From positions 484 to 9,961 of the forward strand of contig DDUX01000140.1 of assembly GCA_002345025.1 (NCBI GenBank): a stretch of DNA of 9,478 nucleotides, written 5' to 3'. Below are positions 1-7,042 of this stretch, one piece after another (within the stretch, counting starts at the first letter, position 1; each line of letters starts with the position of its first letter). A program made the translations under genes and the position numbers. The notes under the pieces are model-generated. The model searched no databases. It had not been told where the DNA came from and saw only the letters and a program-made list of their open reading frames with translations. Source of the DNA: Candidatus Accumulibacter iunctus. Lineage in GTDB: Bacteria; Pseudomonadota; Gammaproteobacteria; Burkholderiales; Rhodocyclaceae.

Positions 1-1
1 A

Positions 2-415
2 GCCCGTGTCTCGGCCTTTGACGCGGGGTTGCAGCACGGGGTAGGTCTGTTCGAGTCGCTGACCGGGGGTGTTGGCTCGGACGGCGCCCCGTGGGCGCTG
101 CACCTTGAGGAGCACCTTGAACGCCTGGCGCTGTCCGCGTCGGAACTCGGTCTTGTATCGGGGCTGCGCGACGAACGGCGGCCGTCAGGCCGCAGCAGCG
201 AGCGGCGCGACGGGCGTGACAGGCACGGCAGTGAACGCCCGCAGCAGGTCGCCGCCGACGGTTTCGACTTCAGCAAGCCGTACGAAAGCGCCGTGCCGCA
301 TCCGCTTTCGACCACCGCGGCTGGCGAAGGCGGCAGGCTCCCGGCACACGGCGAACATCCGCACAAGACCCGCCGTCCGGTTGCTGCCTTACTGGGCGGC
401 CTGGGACGCAAGTAA
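2..415 (+). pseudogene. class IV aminotransferase/aminodeoxychorismate lyase-like N-terminal fragment, probably a remnant
   Basis: The frame that starts at base 2 is open from the window edge and reads ARVSAFDAGLQHGVGLFESL, then LHLEEHLERLALSASELGL. This is the typical N-terminus of PLP fold-type IV enzymes (branched-chain or D-amino acid aminotransferase, PabC): an RVS-FD-G--G-G-FE block, then an LEEHL-RL-SA--LGL block with the phosphate-contacting Arg. The true start should lie about 15 codons upstream, outside the window. Similarity fades near base 172. The remaining 80 codons are Arg/Gly/Ser-rich and do not look like the family. The only hint of the PLP-lysine region is a PHKTRR stretch near bases 359-376, about 81 residues after the Arg instead of the usual 95 or so. 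The frame stops at 415, inside the convergent phosphatase gene, which leaves no room for a normal 270-300 residue enzyme. I infer a truncated or frameshifted gene; an assembly error is the main alternative. Confidence 0.5.
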
Positions 416-1204
416 GCCTGGTTGGGCCGCTGTCCCCGCTGCCTGCTCCGATGCCGCCGCGTCGACGATCTTGAGGATCGCCAGCGAGATGTTGTCGCCG
501 TCGCCATTGCCGAGTGCGCGTGCGCGCCCGATCAGGAGTTCCGACGCTTCGCGCGCCGAAGAGCAACCGCTGATCACCCACGCCAGTTCCTGATCGCTGA
601 AATAGGCCCACAGGCCGTCCGAGCAGAGCAGGAAGGTGTCGCCGGGCTGCAGGCTGGTCGTCTCGCCAAGAGCGATCTTTGGCAGCTCGACGCCACCAAG
701 CGAAGTCAGCAGGATGTTGCGGTTGGGATGAACCAGCGCCTGCTCGGGTGTCAGCCGACCCTGCACGACGAGTTGCTCGACATAGGAATGGTCGGTGCTG
801 CGAAAGACCATGCGGTCGCCACGAAAATGGTAGAGGCGACTGTCACCGCAGTGCGCCCAGCTCACCTTGCCCGGTTGCAGGAGCAGCATGACCGCGGTGC
901 TGTGCGGGTCCTTCTCGTTGATGAAACGCGACGCCTTGATCAGCATGTGCGCCTCATTGAAGCTCGACTCGAGCAGCGTCCGAGCCGAATCGGTACGTGC
1001 CGAAAACCCCTCGAGATTGTTGCGTGCGGTGTGGATCACCTGCTTCGCGGCGATCACCCCGCCGGTATGGCCTCCCATGCCGTCCGCCACCACGGCGAGG
1101 ACGACCCCGCCGCCACGGGGATGCGGCACGATGACGGCGCGGTCCTGCTGTTCGCGGCGATCGCCCTGATGCTGGGCGACGCAGGCATCAACTGAAATCC
1201 CCAT
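389..1204 (-). CDS. PP2C-family serine/threonine protein phosphatase (Stp/PrpC type)
   Basis: A 271-residue soluble, single-domain, metal-dependent Ser/Thr phosphatase, a normal length for bacterial Stp1/PrpC enzymes. The metal-binding aspartates are all present: D21 in REQQDR, D41 in VVADGMGGH, D121 in AHCGDSRLY, D196 in LLCSDGLW and D237 in GDGDNISLAIL. The TDHSYVEQLV segment and the HPNRNILLTSLGG segment (about 159-171) are also family hallmarks. The first motif has QQD where NED is usual, which keeps the Asp. The last 20 residues are an Ala/Gln-rich tail. The ATG at 1204 is chosen because an in-frame stop lies about 24 bases upstream; a weak GAGGG sits very close to it. It lies 105 bases behind a small unknown gene on the same strand. 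Such phosphatases normally reverse Hanks-type kinase action, but no kinase is in the window, so its substrate is unknown. Confidence 0.95.
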   Translation of the reverse strand: MGISVDACVAQHQGDRREQQDRAVIVPHPRGGGVVLAVVADGMGGHTGGVIAAKQVIHTARNNLEGFSARTDSARTLLESSFNEAHMLIKASRFINEKDPHSTAVMLLLQPGKVSWAHCGDSRLYHFRGDRMVFRSTDHSYVEQLVVQGRLTPEQALVHPNRNILLTSLGGVELPKIALGETTSLQPGDTFLLCSDGLWAYFSDQELAWVISGCSSAREASELLIGRARALGNGDGDNISLAILKIVDAAASEQAAGTAAQPGLLASQAAQ

Positions 1205-1309
1205 GTCCCTCGTCTCTTGCTGTTACTGGCCACTGCCGCACGGTCCGCGCCCCCCTCGCCCGTCCCACAGCAGTCTGAACGCGCCGCCGTCTGCCGACCC
1301 GATCGACTT

Positions 1310-1615
1310 TCAGAGGGACACCCGCCGCAGTTCCTCCGGCCGTGGCAGATGGCCACTGCGATCCGGATTGCGCTCGATGAATACGCGATGGGCAGCGACA
1401 ACGAGCAAATGAACCTCCTCGGCGCTCAGCTCGGGAAAGTTCTCACGCACGATGCGGTACGCGAGATGCTCGAGCGGCTGGCCAGCCCAGCCCTGGTCGG
1501 GATCGAAGAACGGTTCGATCATCTCGAACGCAGCGTCGAACAGCGAACGCAGGCGCAGCCTGTACCGCCTTTCGCTCTCGTGCCCGGCTGGCTGCCCAAC
1601 GTCTTCCACGCTCAT
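1310..1615 (-). CDS. conserved-looking small protein of unknown function, 101 residues
   Basis: I do not recognise this family. The start at 1615 is preferred over an upstream in-frame start at 1645 because GGAGGA lies 8 bases before it. The protein is soluble, rich in charged and aromatic residues, with no signal peptide or membrane segment. After a polar N-terminus (about 1-15) it looks mainly helical: RYRLRLRSLFDAAFEMIEPF (about 17-36), a DPDQGW turn, LEHLAYRIVRENFPELS, then EEVHLLVVAAHRVFIERNP and a basic tail. The FDPDQGW-G-PLEH block looks like a conserved core. It lies 147 bases after the truncated acyl-CoA synthetase-like gene and 105 bases before the phosphatase, all on one strand. 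The ribosome binding site, the coding bias and the lack of a better competing frame support a real gene. Confidence 0.68.
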   Translation of the reverse strand: MSVEDVGQPAGHESERRYRLRLRSLFDAAFEMIEPFFDPDQGWAGQPLEHLAYRIVRENFPELSAEEVHLLVVAAHRVFIERNPDRSGHLPRPEELRRVSL

Positions 1616-1623
1616 TCCCCTGT

Positions 1624-1629
1624 TCCTCC
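1624..1629 (-). promoter_or_regulatory. Shine-Dalgarno site GGAGGA of the 101-residue gene
   Basis: GGAGGA on the minus strand lies 8 bases upstream of the ATG at 1615. It decides the start of the 101-residue gene in favour of 1615 over 1645. Confidence 0.65.
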
Positions 1630-1746
1630 GGGAGCACCGGCTCAACCGTTGTCCCTGCGCGCACAGCCTCCGCCGCAGGATCGCGGTGGTCCTGCTCTGC
1701 CCTCCTGGCGACGAATTCTAGCGCTTTCGGCGGACCATGGGGGGAG

Positions 1747-1765
1747 TGAATCGGATCCGGATTCA
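1747..1765. repeat. 19-base imperfect palindrome over the stop codon of the truncated acyl-CoA synthetase-like gene
   Basis: The arms TGAATC (1747-1752) and GATTCA (1760-1765) pair perfectly around a 7-base centre, GGATCCG. The TGA stop of the truncated gene (1765-1763) lies within one arm. No U-run follows on the minus strand, so it is a poor candidate for an intrinsic terminator. It may be chance, or a scar from the event that removed the 3' part of the gene. The rest of the intergenic stretch up to 1616 holds only the ribosome binding site of the next gene. Confidence 0.5.
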
Positions 1766-3103
1766 GACATCGCCGACCCGCCCGCGGTACCAGAAGTCGC
1801 CCGCCGCATCGACGACCGCCAAGTCACCGGTACGGACCCAGCCATCACCGACAGGGCTCGCGGCGGTCGCGTCGGGTCCCTGCCAGTGGCCCAGCAGCAG
1901 CGCCGGATCGTCTTCGCCGTCACACTGCCGATGCGCCGCAAGCTCGCCGACTTCCCCGGCCCCGAGAACCCTGCCCTGGCGGTCGAGGACAGAGACCCGA
2001 TGACCGGGATACGGTCGCCCGAGCGAACCCGCACTGGTCGGCCAGCGCGACGCGCAGTGGCCGAGGAGGCCGGTCATCCCGGTGCGACACCAGAGCTGGC
2101 TGATCGGCAGACCGAGCTGCTCCTGCGCCCAGTTACGGGTCGGCTCGGTCAGCGGCCCGTCGCTGCTCACCAGTGTGCGCAGGTCGAGATCGTAGGTCGC
2201 CCGCGGCTCCGGCACGGTGTGCTGCATCATCTGCAGCGCCAGCGGCTCGAGCAGGCAGTTGCGCACCGCGTAGCGCTGCAGCAGGGCGAACGCCTTGCCG
2301 GCTTCGATGGGCCCGTTGTACGCCAGCAGCGGCCGACCGAAATGCCAGGTCGCCAGGAGGCCCTGCCAGAGGCCACCGCTGCTCGCCCAGTCAAGGGGGG
2401 ACCAGAAGAGATCGCCCGCCTGCGGGAACGAGTCGTGCACGCAGACGTAGGCGCCCAGATTGCCAAGCAGCGTCCGCTGCGCCATCAGCACCCCCTGCGC
2501 CCTGCCCGAAGCGGCTCCTGAGTAGAGAAGCAGCGCCGCATCGCCAGCTGCCGTGCGTGCCGGTGTGTAGCGTGGCGAAGCGTGCTCGACCACCTCGGCC
2601 CAGGGCTTGACTGCCTTGCCGACGGCGGCGCCGACACCGACCACATGCCGCAAGGCCGGCAGCCGGTGGCGGACCTGCGCCAGTCGTGGCAGCGCCGTCT
2701 CGTCGACAATGGCCAGATGGGCTGCCGAATCACCCAGCCGGTGTTCAAGCGCATCCGGCCCGAGTTGCGGTGCGAGCGGCACCGTGATGGCACCCATCTG
2801 GTTGATCGCGACATGCGCGATGGCGCTTTCGGGGCGTTGCGGCAGAATGACGGCGACGCGGTCGCCCGCTACCGTCGCCAGCGCCGCCAGGACGTTGGCG
2901 AGGCGATTGGCTTCGCGCTGGATGTCCCAGAAGCTGTGCGCCGAAGTGAAGCCGCTCGCGTCCTCGTAGTACAGCGCGAAACGACCGCGGTCGCCGGCCC
3001 AGCGACCGCAGACATCGGCGGCGATGTTGAAATGCTCGGGAACGCGCCAGCGGAAGTCGCGGCAGCCCTCAGGACAATCGCCCGCCTGGCTGTCGCTCGT
3101 CAT
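1763..3103 (-). CDS. AMP-dependent acyl-CoA synthetase-like protein, lacking the C-terminal domain and key catalytic residues
   Basis: This 446-residue protein resembles the large N-terminal domain of acetyl/medium-chain acyl-CoA synthetases of the ANL superfamily. The FRWRVPEHFNIA start (about 17-28), GDLFWSPLDWASSGG (about 230-244), GSLGRPYPGH (about 359-368), GAGEVGEL and VRTGDL (423-428) all fit. Family members are usually about 540 residues or longer. This one ends at GRVGDV (441-446), at the hinge where GR-DDVIK--GYRIGP should lead into the C-terminal domain with its catalytic Lys. The ATP-binding loop YTSGTTG-PKG is YSGAASGRAQG (194-204), losing its Thr residues and Lys, and the YGQTE motif is WCRTG (338-342), losing the Glu. 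Only about 120 bases separate its stop from the next gene's ribosome binding site, too few for the missing domain in any frame. It starts 35 bases after glcF and is probably co-transcribed. I infer an inactive relic or a repurposed pseudoenzyme; acyl-CoA formation is very unlikely. Confidence 0.85.
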   Translation of the reverse strand: MTSDSQAGDCPEGCRDFRWRVPEHFNIAADVCGRWAGDRGRFALYYEDASGFTSAHSFWDIQREANRLANVLAALATVAGDRVAVILPQRPESAIAHVAINQMGAITVPLAPQLGPDALEHRLGDSAAHLAIVDETALPRLAQVRHRLPALRHVVGVGAAVGKAVKPWAEVVEHASPRYTPARTAAGDAALLLYSGAASGRAQGVLMAQRTLLGNLGAYVCVHDSFPQAGDLFWSPLDWASSGGLWQGLLATWHFGRPLLAYNGPIEAGKAFALLQRYAVRNCLLEPLALQMMQHTVPEPRATYDLDLRTLVSSDGPLTEPTRNWAQEQLGLPISQLWCRTGMTGLLGHCASRWPTSAGSLGRPYPGHRVSVLDRQGRVLGAGEVGELAAHRQCDGEDDPALLLGHWQGPDATAASPVGDGWVRTGDLAVVDAAGDFWYRGRVGDV

Positions 3104-3138
3104 CGTCTGCCTGCCCTTCGTCGCCGCCGTGCTGCCAC

Positions 3139-4392
3139 TCAGGAAGCCATGTTCAGGCGTTCGTCGATGAGCTCGATCCAGTGGCGTACCGGGGTCGCGC
3201 TACCGCTCTGCAGGTGCGTCTGACAACCGATATTGGCGGTGACGAGAAATGCCGGCCCGCCGGCGTTCATCGCCGCCAGCTTGTTGTTGCGCAATTGCGT
3301 CGCCAGCACCGGCTGGCTGATCGAATAGGTGCCCGCCGAACCGCAGCACAGGTGCGGGTCGGCAACCGGCGACAACTCGTAGCCGGCGGCGACGAGCAGG
3401 CTCTCGACGACGCCGCGGATCTTCTGCGCGTGCTGCAGCGTGCACGGCGAATGGAAGGCGACCCGCTGACCACCGCCGCCAGCGGCCGCGTGCAGCAGTT
3501 CGACAAGACGGTCGCGCTCGCCGGCGAGGATCTCGGACGCGTCGCGCGTCAGTTGCGCGATACGTTCCGCCTTCGCCGCATAGGCCGGGTCATGCCGCAG
3601 CAGTTCGCCGTAGGCCCGCACGTGCTCGCCGCAACCCGAAGCGGTCATCACGAAAGCCTCGACGCGGCCGCTCTCGACTTCCGGCCACCAGGCGTCGATG
3701 ACCTGCCGCATGTCGTCGAGCGCCTTCTCCTGCGCATGCAGGTGATAGCGCAGAGCGCCGCAGCAGGCAGCCCCCGGAACCTCGACGAGCTCGACGCCGA
3801 GACGGTCAAGGACACGTGCCGTCGCGGCATTGGTGTTGGGAGTCAGCGTTGGCTGCACGCAGCCGGCGAGCGCGACCATCCGGCGCCGATGCCCGGCCGG
3901 TCGCGGCCACGGCCTGGCGCCACCAGGAGCGGCGGTCGGCACCTTGTCGGCCAGCACGCGCGGCAACAGCGGCCGTATCAGCTGGCCGACACGCACTGCC
4001 GGCCGGAAGATCCAGTTGCGCGGCAGCGCCTCGCAGAGCAGGAAGCGCGTCGCCCGCGCCGCCAGCGAACGCGGCACCCTTTGCTCGACGACTTCGCGCC
4101 CGATCTCGAGCAGTCGGTGATACTTCACGCCCGACGGACAGGTCGTCTCGCAGGAACGGCAGCTCAGACAGCGGTCGAGGTGCAGTTGCGTCGTCTTGCT
4201 GACCGATTCTCCTTCGAGCATCTGCTTGATCAGGTAGATGCGGCCGCGCGGCCCGTCGAGCTCGTCGCCCAGCAACTGGAAGGTCGGGCAGGTGGCGGTG
4301 CAGAAGCCGCAATGAACGCAGCTGCGCAGAATGGCGTCGGCCTCACGGCCGGCCGGCGTGTCCCTGATGAAATCGGCTAGATTGGTCTGCAT
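3139..4392 (-). CDS. glcF: glycolate oxidase (dehydrogenase) iron-sulfur subunit GlcF
   Basis: A 417-residue GlcF, of normal length, carrying electrons from the flavin subunits toward the quinone pool at the cytoplasmic membrane. Two ferredoxin-type 4Fe-4S motifs are intact: C25-C28-C31-C35P in CVHCGFCTATCP and C75-C78-C81-C85P in CLSCRSCETTCP. The C-terminal half has the two paired-cysteine CCG motifs of the heterodisulfide reductase-like domain, C210-C211-G212 (GAACCGALRYH) and C349-C350-G351 (PHLCCGSAGTYS). LDGPRGRIYLIKQMLEG after the first cluster is typical of GlcF. The ATG at 4392 follows the glcE stop by 13 bases, and its likely ribosome binding site, GAGAG at 4403-4407, overlaps that stop codon, which suggests translational coupling. 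No membrane helix is evident. No missing key residue was seen. Confidence 0.96.
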   Translation of the reverse strand: MQTNLADFIRDTPAGREADAILRSCVHCGFCTATCPTFQLLGDELDGPRGRIYLIKQMLEGESVSKTTQLHLDRCLSCRSCETTCPSGVKYHRLLEIGREVVEQRVPRSLAARATRFLLCEALPRNWIFRPAVRVGQLIRPLLPRVLADKVPTAAPGGARPWPRPAGHRRRMVALAGCVQPTLTPNTNAATARVLDRLGVELVEVPGAACCGALRYHLHAQEKALDDMRQVIDAWWPEVESGRVEAFVMTASGCGEHVRAYGELLRHDPAYAAKAERIAQLTRDASEILAGERDRLVELLHAAAGGGGQRVAFHSPCTLQHAQKIRGVVESLLVAAGYELSPVADPHLCCGSAGTYSISQPVLATQLRNNKLAAMNAGGPAFLVTANIGCQTHLQSGSATPVRHWIELIDERLNMAS

Positions 4393-4405
4393 GGTCGGCG
4401 ATCTC

Positions 4406-5473
4406 TCAGAGGTCCGGATACATCCGGCCGGGATTGAAAATCCGCAGCGGATCGAAGGCCTGCTTCAGGTTGCGATGAATCCTCGCCAGCGGCTCGGACA
4501 GCGGTTGGAAGACGCCCACCGCGGCCTTCAGCGCCGCGTCGCCGCGGAACAGGGTGGCATGCCCACCGGCCTTGGCGGCAGCCGCCCGGACGGCTGCCGC
4601 GTCAGCGCCGCGCAGCCAGCGTTGCGCGCCGCCCCACTCGATCAGGGTCGGCCCCAGCCCCGGCGGTGGCGCCACCGACGGCAGACCGAGGCGCCAGAGC
4701 GGACCTTCGCCGGCAAAGAAGGCGTGCTCGTGCTCGCGCAGGGCCTGCCAGAAGGCAGCGGCATCGGCAGCGGCCAGCAGTTCGCCGCCCAGCGTCCGCT
4801 GCGCTGCCGCGACGGCCGCCGCTGCTCCCGAAAGACGCAGCGTGAGGACGCCCTCATGCCAGGCGGAAGCCGAAATCGGCAACGGTCGCCCCCCCCACTG
4901 ATTGAGCCGCTGCAGTGCCGCCGCCTCGTCGATGGCGAAGCGCAGGCTGCATTCGGCGACCGGCTGCGGCAGGACCTTCAGCGACACCTCGAGGATCACC
5001 CCGAGGGTGCCGAGACTGCCGGCAAGCAGGCGCGGCACGTCGTAGCCGGCGACATTCTTCATCACCTGACCGCCGAAGGTGAGAATCTGGCCCCGCCCGT
5101 CGAGCAGGCGGACACCGAGGACGAAGTCGCGCACGGCGCCCATTGCCTGCCGCCGTGGTCCCGACAGACCACACGCCAGCATGCCGCCGACCGTCGCCTG
5201 CGAGCCGAAATGCGGCGGCTCGCACGGCAGCCACTGTCCTTTCGCGGCCAGCGTCGCCGCCAGATCGGCGAGACGGGTACCGGCACGCGCAGTGACGACG
5301 AGTTCGGTTGGCTCGTAAGCGACGATCCCCCGGTACTCGCCAACGGCGAAGGGCTCGCCGGTCTCGACACCGCCGTAGAACGCCTTGCTGCCGCCGCCGC
5401 GTATCGCAAGCTTGCCACCGCGCGCACCAGCCTCGCCGATTCGGCCAAGCCAGCTGTCGATCAGCGCGTCCAT
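4406..5473 (-). CDS. glcE: glycolate oxidase (dehydrogenase) FAD-binding subunit GlcE
   Basis: A 355-residue GlcE, the second flavin-domain subunit of the glycolate dehydrogenase complex. The FAD-binding type-4 (PCMH-like) domain shows RGGGSKAFYGG (25-35), EYRGIVAYEPTELVVTARAG, then FGSQATVGGMLACGLSGPRR and NVAGYDVPRLLAGSLGTLGV (from N140). The protein ends in the usual FNPGRMY. Two starts are possible: GTG at 5476 and ATG at 5473. I chose the ATG because it overlaps the glcD stop as TGATG and GAGG lies 5 bases upstream of it; the GTG would leave only 2 bases. Either way glcD and glcE are translationally coupled. GlcE is shorter than GlcD and lacks the long FAD-oxidase C-terminal domain with its His motifs, as is normal for this subunit. 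Confidence 0.95.
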   Translation of the reverse strand: MDALIDSWLGRIGEAGARGGKLAIRGGGSKAFYGGVETGEPFAVGEYRGIVAYEPTELVVTARAGTRLADLAATLAAKGQWLPCEPPHFGSQATVGGMLACGLSGPRRQAMGAVRDFVLGVRLLDGRGQILTFGGQVMKNVAGYDVPRLLAGSLGTLGVILEVSLKVLPQPVAECSLRFAIDEAAALQRLNQWGGRPLPISASAWHEGVLTLRLSGAAAAVAAAQRTLGGELLAAADAAAFWQALREHEHAFFAGEGPLWRLGLPSVAPPPGLGPTLIEWGGAQRWLRGADAAAVRAAAAKAGGHATLFRGDAALKAAVGVFQPLSEPLARIHRNLKQAFDPLRIFNPGRMYPDL

Positions 5474-6948
5474 CACGACCTCGCCGACGCAGCTGCGGTG
5501 CCGACGCGCGCCTGCGTGTATTCACGACAGCGTGCGAGGGTTGGCACACCCTTGCCCGGATTGAGCAGGCCACGCTCGTCAAAGGCCGCCTTGAGACGGT
5601 GAAAGGTGTCGATCTCCGCCAGACTGAACTGCTCGGCCATGAGCATGATCTTTTCGACACCGACGCCATGCTCGCCGGTGATGGTGCCACCGAAACGGAC
5701 CGAGAGTTCGAGGATCTCGGCCCCGAAAGCGGCCGCCCGATCGAGCTCCCCGGGCTGGTTGGCGTCGTACATGATCAACGGGTGCAGATTGCCATCGCCG
5801 GCGTGGAAGACATTGGCGCAGCGCAGCGCGTACTTCGCGGACAGCGCGTCGATCGCTTCGAGCATCTCCGCCAGTCGCCGCCGCGGTATCGTGCCATCCA
5901 TGCACAGATAGTCCGGAGTCAGGCGACCGACCGCCGGAAAGGCCGCCTTGCGCCCGGCCCAGAAGCGCAGCCGTTCGCTTTCGTTCTGCGACACGCGGAT
6001 GCCGGTGGCGCCGCTATTCTCGATCACCGCCTGCATGCGACCGATTTCCTCGGCCACCTCCTCCGGCGTGCCGTCGGATTCGCACAGCAGGATCGCTTCG
6101 GCCTGCAGGTCATAGCCGGCGTTGACGTAGGGTTCGACGGCTTGCGTCGCCTTCCTGTCCATCATCTCGAGCCCGGCCGGGATGATGCCGGCAGCAATGA
6201 TGCTGGCAACGGCGTCGCCAGCCTTGCGGACGTCGTCAAACGAGGCGATGACCACCCGCGCGAGTTCCGGCTTCGGCGTCAGCTTGACGGTGACCTCGGT
6301 GATCATCGCCAGCAGTCCTTCCGATCCGTTGAGCAGCGCCAGCAGATCGTAGCCGGGGGCATCTAGAGCCGCGTTGCCAAATTCGACGATGTCGCCGGCA
6401 ATCGTCAGTCCGCGCACCCGCAACACGTTGTGGACGGTCAGTCCGTACTTCAGGCAATGCACGCCGCCGGCGTTCTCGGCGACATTGCCACCGATCGTGC
6501 ACGCGATCTGCGACGACGGGTCGGGCGCGTAATAGAGGCCATAGGGCGCCGCAGCCTCGGAGACCGCCAGGTTGCGCACGCCGGGCTGGACGATGGCGGT
6601 GCGCGACAGCGGGTCGACGGCGATGATCTTCTTCAGCTTCGCCAGCGAGACCAACACCCCGTCCGGATGCGGTGTCGCGCCCCCCGAGAGGCCGGTGGCG
6701 GCGCCACGCGGCACGACCGGCGCCTGCAACTCATGGCAAATGCGCAGGATCGCCTGCGCCTGCGCCTCGCTCTCCGGCAATGCGACCAGCAACGGCAACT
6801 GGCGGAAGGCGGTGAGGCCATCGCAGTCGTACGGCCGCATCTCCTCCTCCTCCGCCAGCAGGGCGCTCGCCGGCAGCACGGCGCGCAGGCGCCTGATCAG
6901 TTGTGGCCGGTCAACGGTGTAGCGGCGGTCGGCCAGCGTGTTTTCCAT
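5473..6948 (-). CDS. glcD: glycolate oxidase (dehydrogenase) catalytic FAD subunit GlcD
   Basis: A 491-residue FAD-dependent 2-hydroxyacid dehydrogenase that oxidises glycolate (and often D-lactate) to glyoxylate, working with GlcE and GlcF. The N-terminal FAD-binding domain has VVPRGAATGLSGGATP (about 78-93), PDPSSQIACTIGGNVAENAGG and CLKYGLTVHNVL. The C-terminal FAD-oxidase domain holds HAGDGNLHP (from H382) and GEHGVGVEK (425-433, with H427), the histidine motifs of the active site, and ends with LLNPGKG plus a variable tail. The ATG at 6948 has AGGGAG at about 6956-6961, 7 bases upstream, and begins in the right place for the family. The gene leads the glcDEF cluster and overlaps glcE by one base (TGATG). 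The 94-base gap upstream has no clear sigma-70 promoter, so the operon may be read from the ParB-like gene or from a non-consensus promoter. The D-lactate dehydrogenase family is the alternative call, but the glcEF context argues for glycolate. Confidence 0.96.
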   Translation of the reverse strand: MENTLADRRYTVDRPQLIRRLRAVLPASALLAEEEEMRPYDCDGLTAFRQLPLLVALPESEAQAQAILRICHELQAPVVPRGAATGLSGGATPHPDGVLVSLAKLKKIIAVDPLSRTAIVQPGVRNLAVSEAAAPYGLYYAPDPSSQIACTIGGNVAENAGGVHCLKYGLTVHNVLRVRGLTIAGDIVEFGNAALDAPGYDLLALLNGSEGLLAMITEVTVKLTPKPELARVVIASFDDVRKAGDAVASIIAAGIIPAGLEMMDRKATQAVEPYVNAGYDLQAEAILLCESDGTPEEVAEEIGRMQAVIENSGATGIRVSQNESERLRFWAGRKAAFPAVGRLTPDYLCMDGTIPRRRLAEMLEAIDALSAKYALRCANVFHAGDGNLHPLIMYDANQPGELDRAAAFGAEILELSVRFGGTITGEHGVGVEKIMLMAEQFSLAEIDTFHRLKAAFDERGLLNPGKGVPTLARCREYTQARVGTAAASARS

Positions 6949-7007
6949 TCTCGCGCTCCCTCGTTGGACAGTTGATCACGGCAGCCGAACCGCTGCTGAC
7001 TGGCAGC

Positions 7008-7039
7008 GCCGGCAGTCTCGCCGCGCCCCCGCTGCCGGC
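7008..7039. repeat. 8-bp inverted repeat just after the ParB-like gene
   Basis: GCCGGCAG (7008-7015) and CTGCCGGC (7032-7039) pair perfectly across a 16-base GC-rich loop. On the minus strand the hairpin begins 3 bases after the ParB-like stop codon. No U-run follows, so it is a weak terminator candidate; it might instead mark an mRNA processing or attenuation point before glcD. Confidence 0.4.
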
Positions 7040-7042
7040 ACC

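Noticed and set aside
1713..1758. GAATTC, CCATGG and GGATCC within 46 bases, like a cloning polylinker
   Set aside because: There is no other vector-like sequence around it and the flanks are ordinary coding and leader DNA; most likely coincidence, though a vector screen would settle it.
1217..5602. Long plus-strand open frames (1217-2521, 3181-4380, 4331-5602) opposite the minus-strand genes
   Set aside because: Rich in Arg, Gln and Ala, with no family motifs, and they lie opposite genes with clear motifs on the minus strand. They are shadows of high-GC coding.
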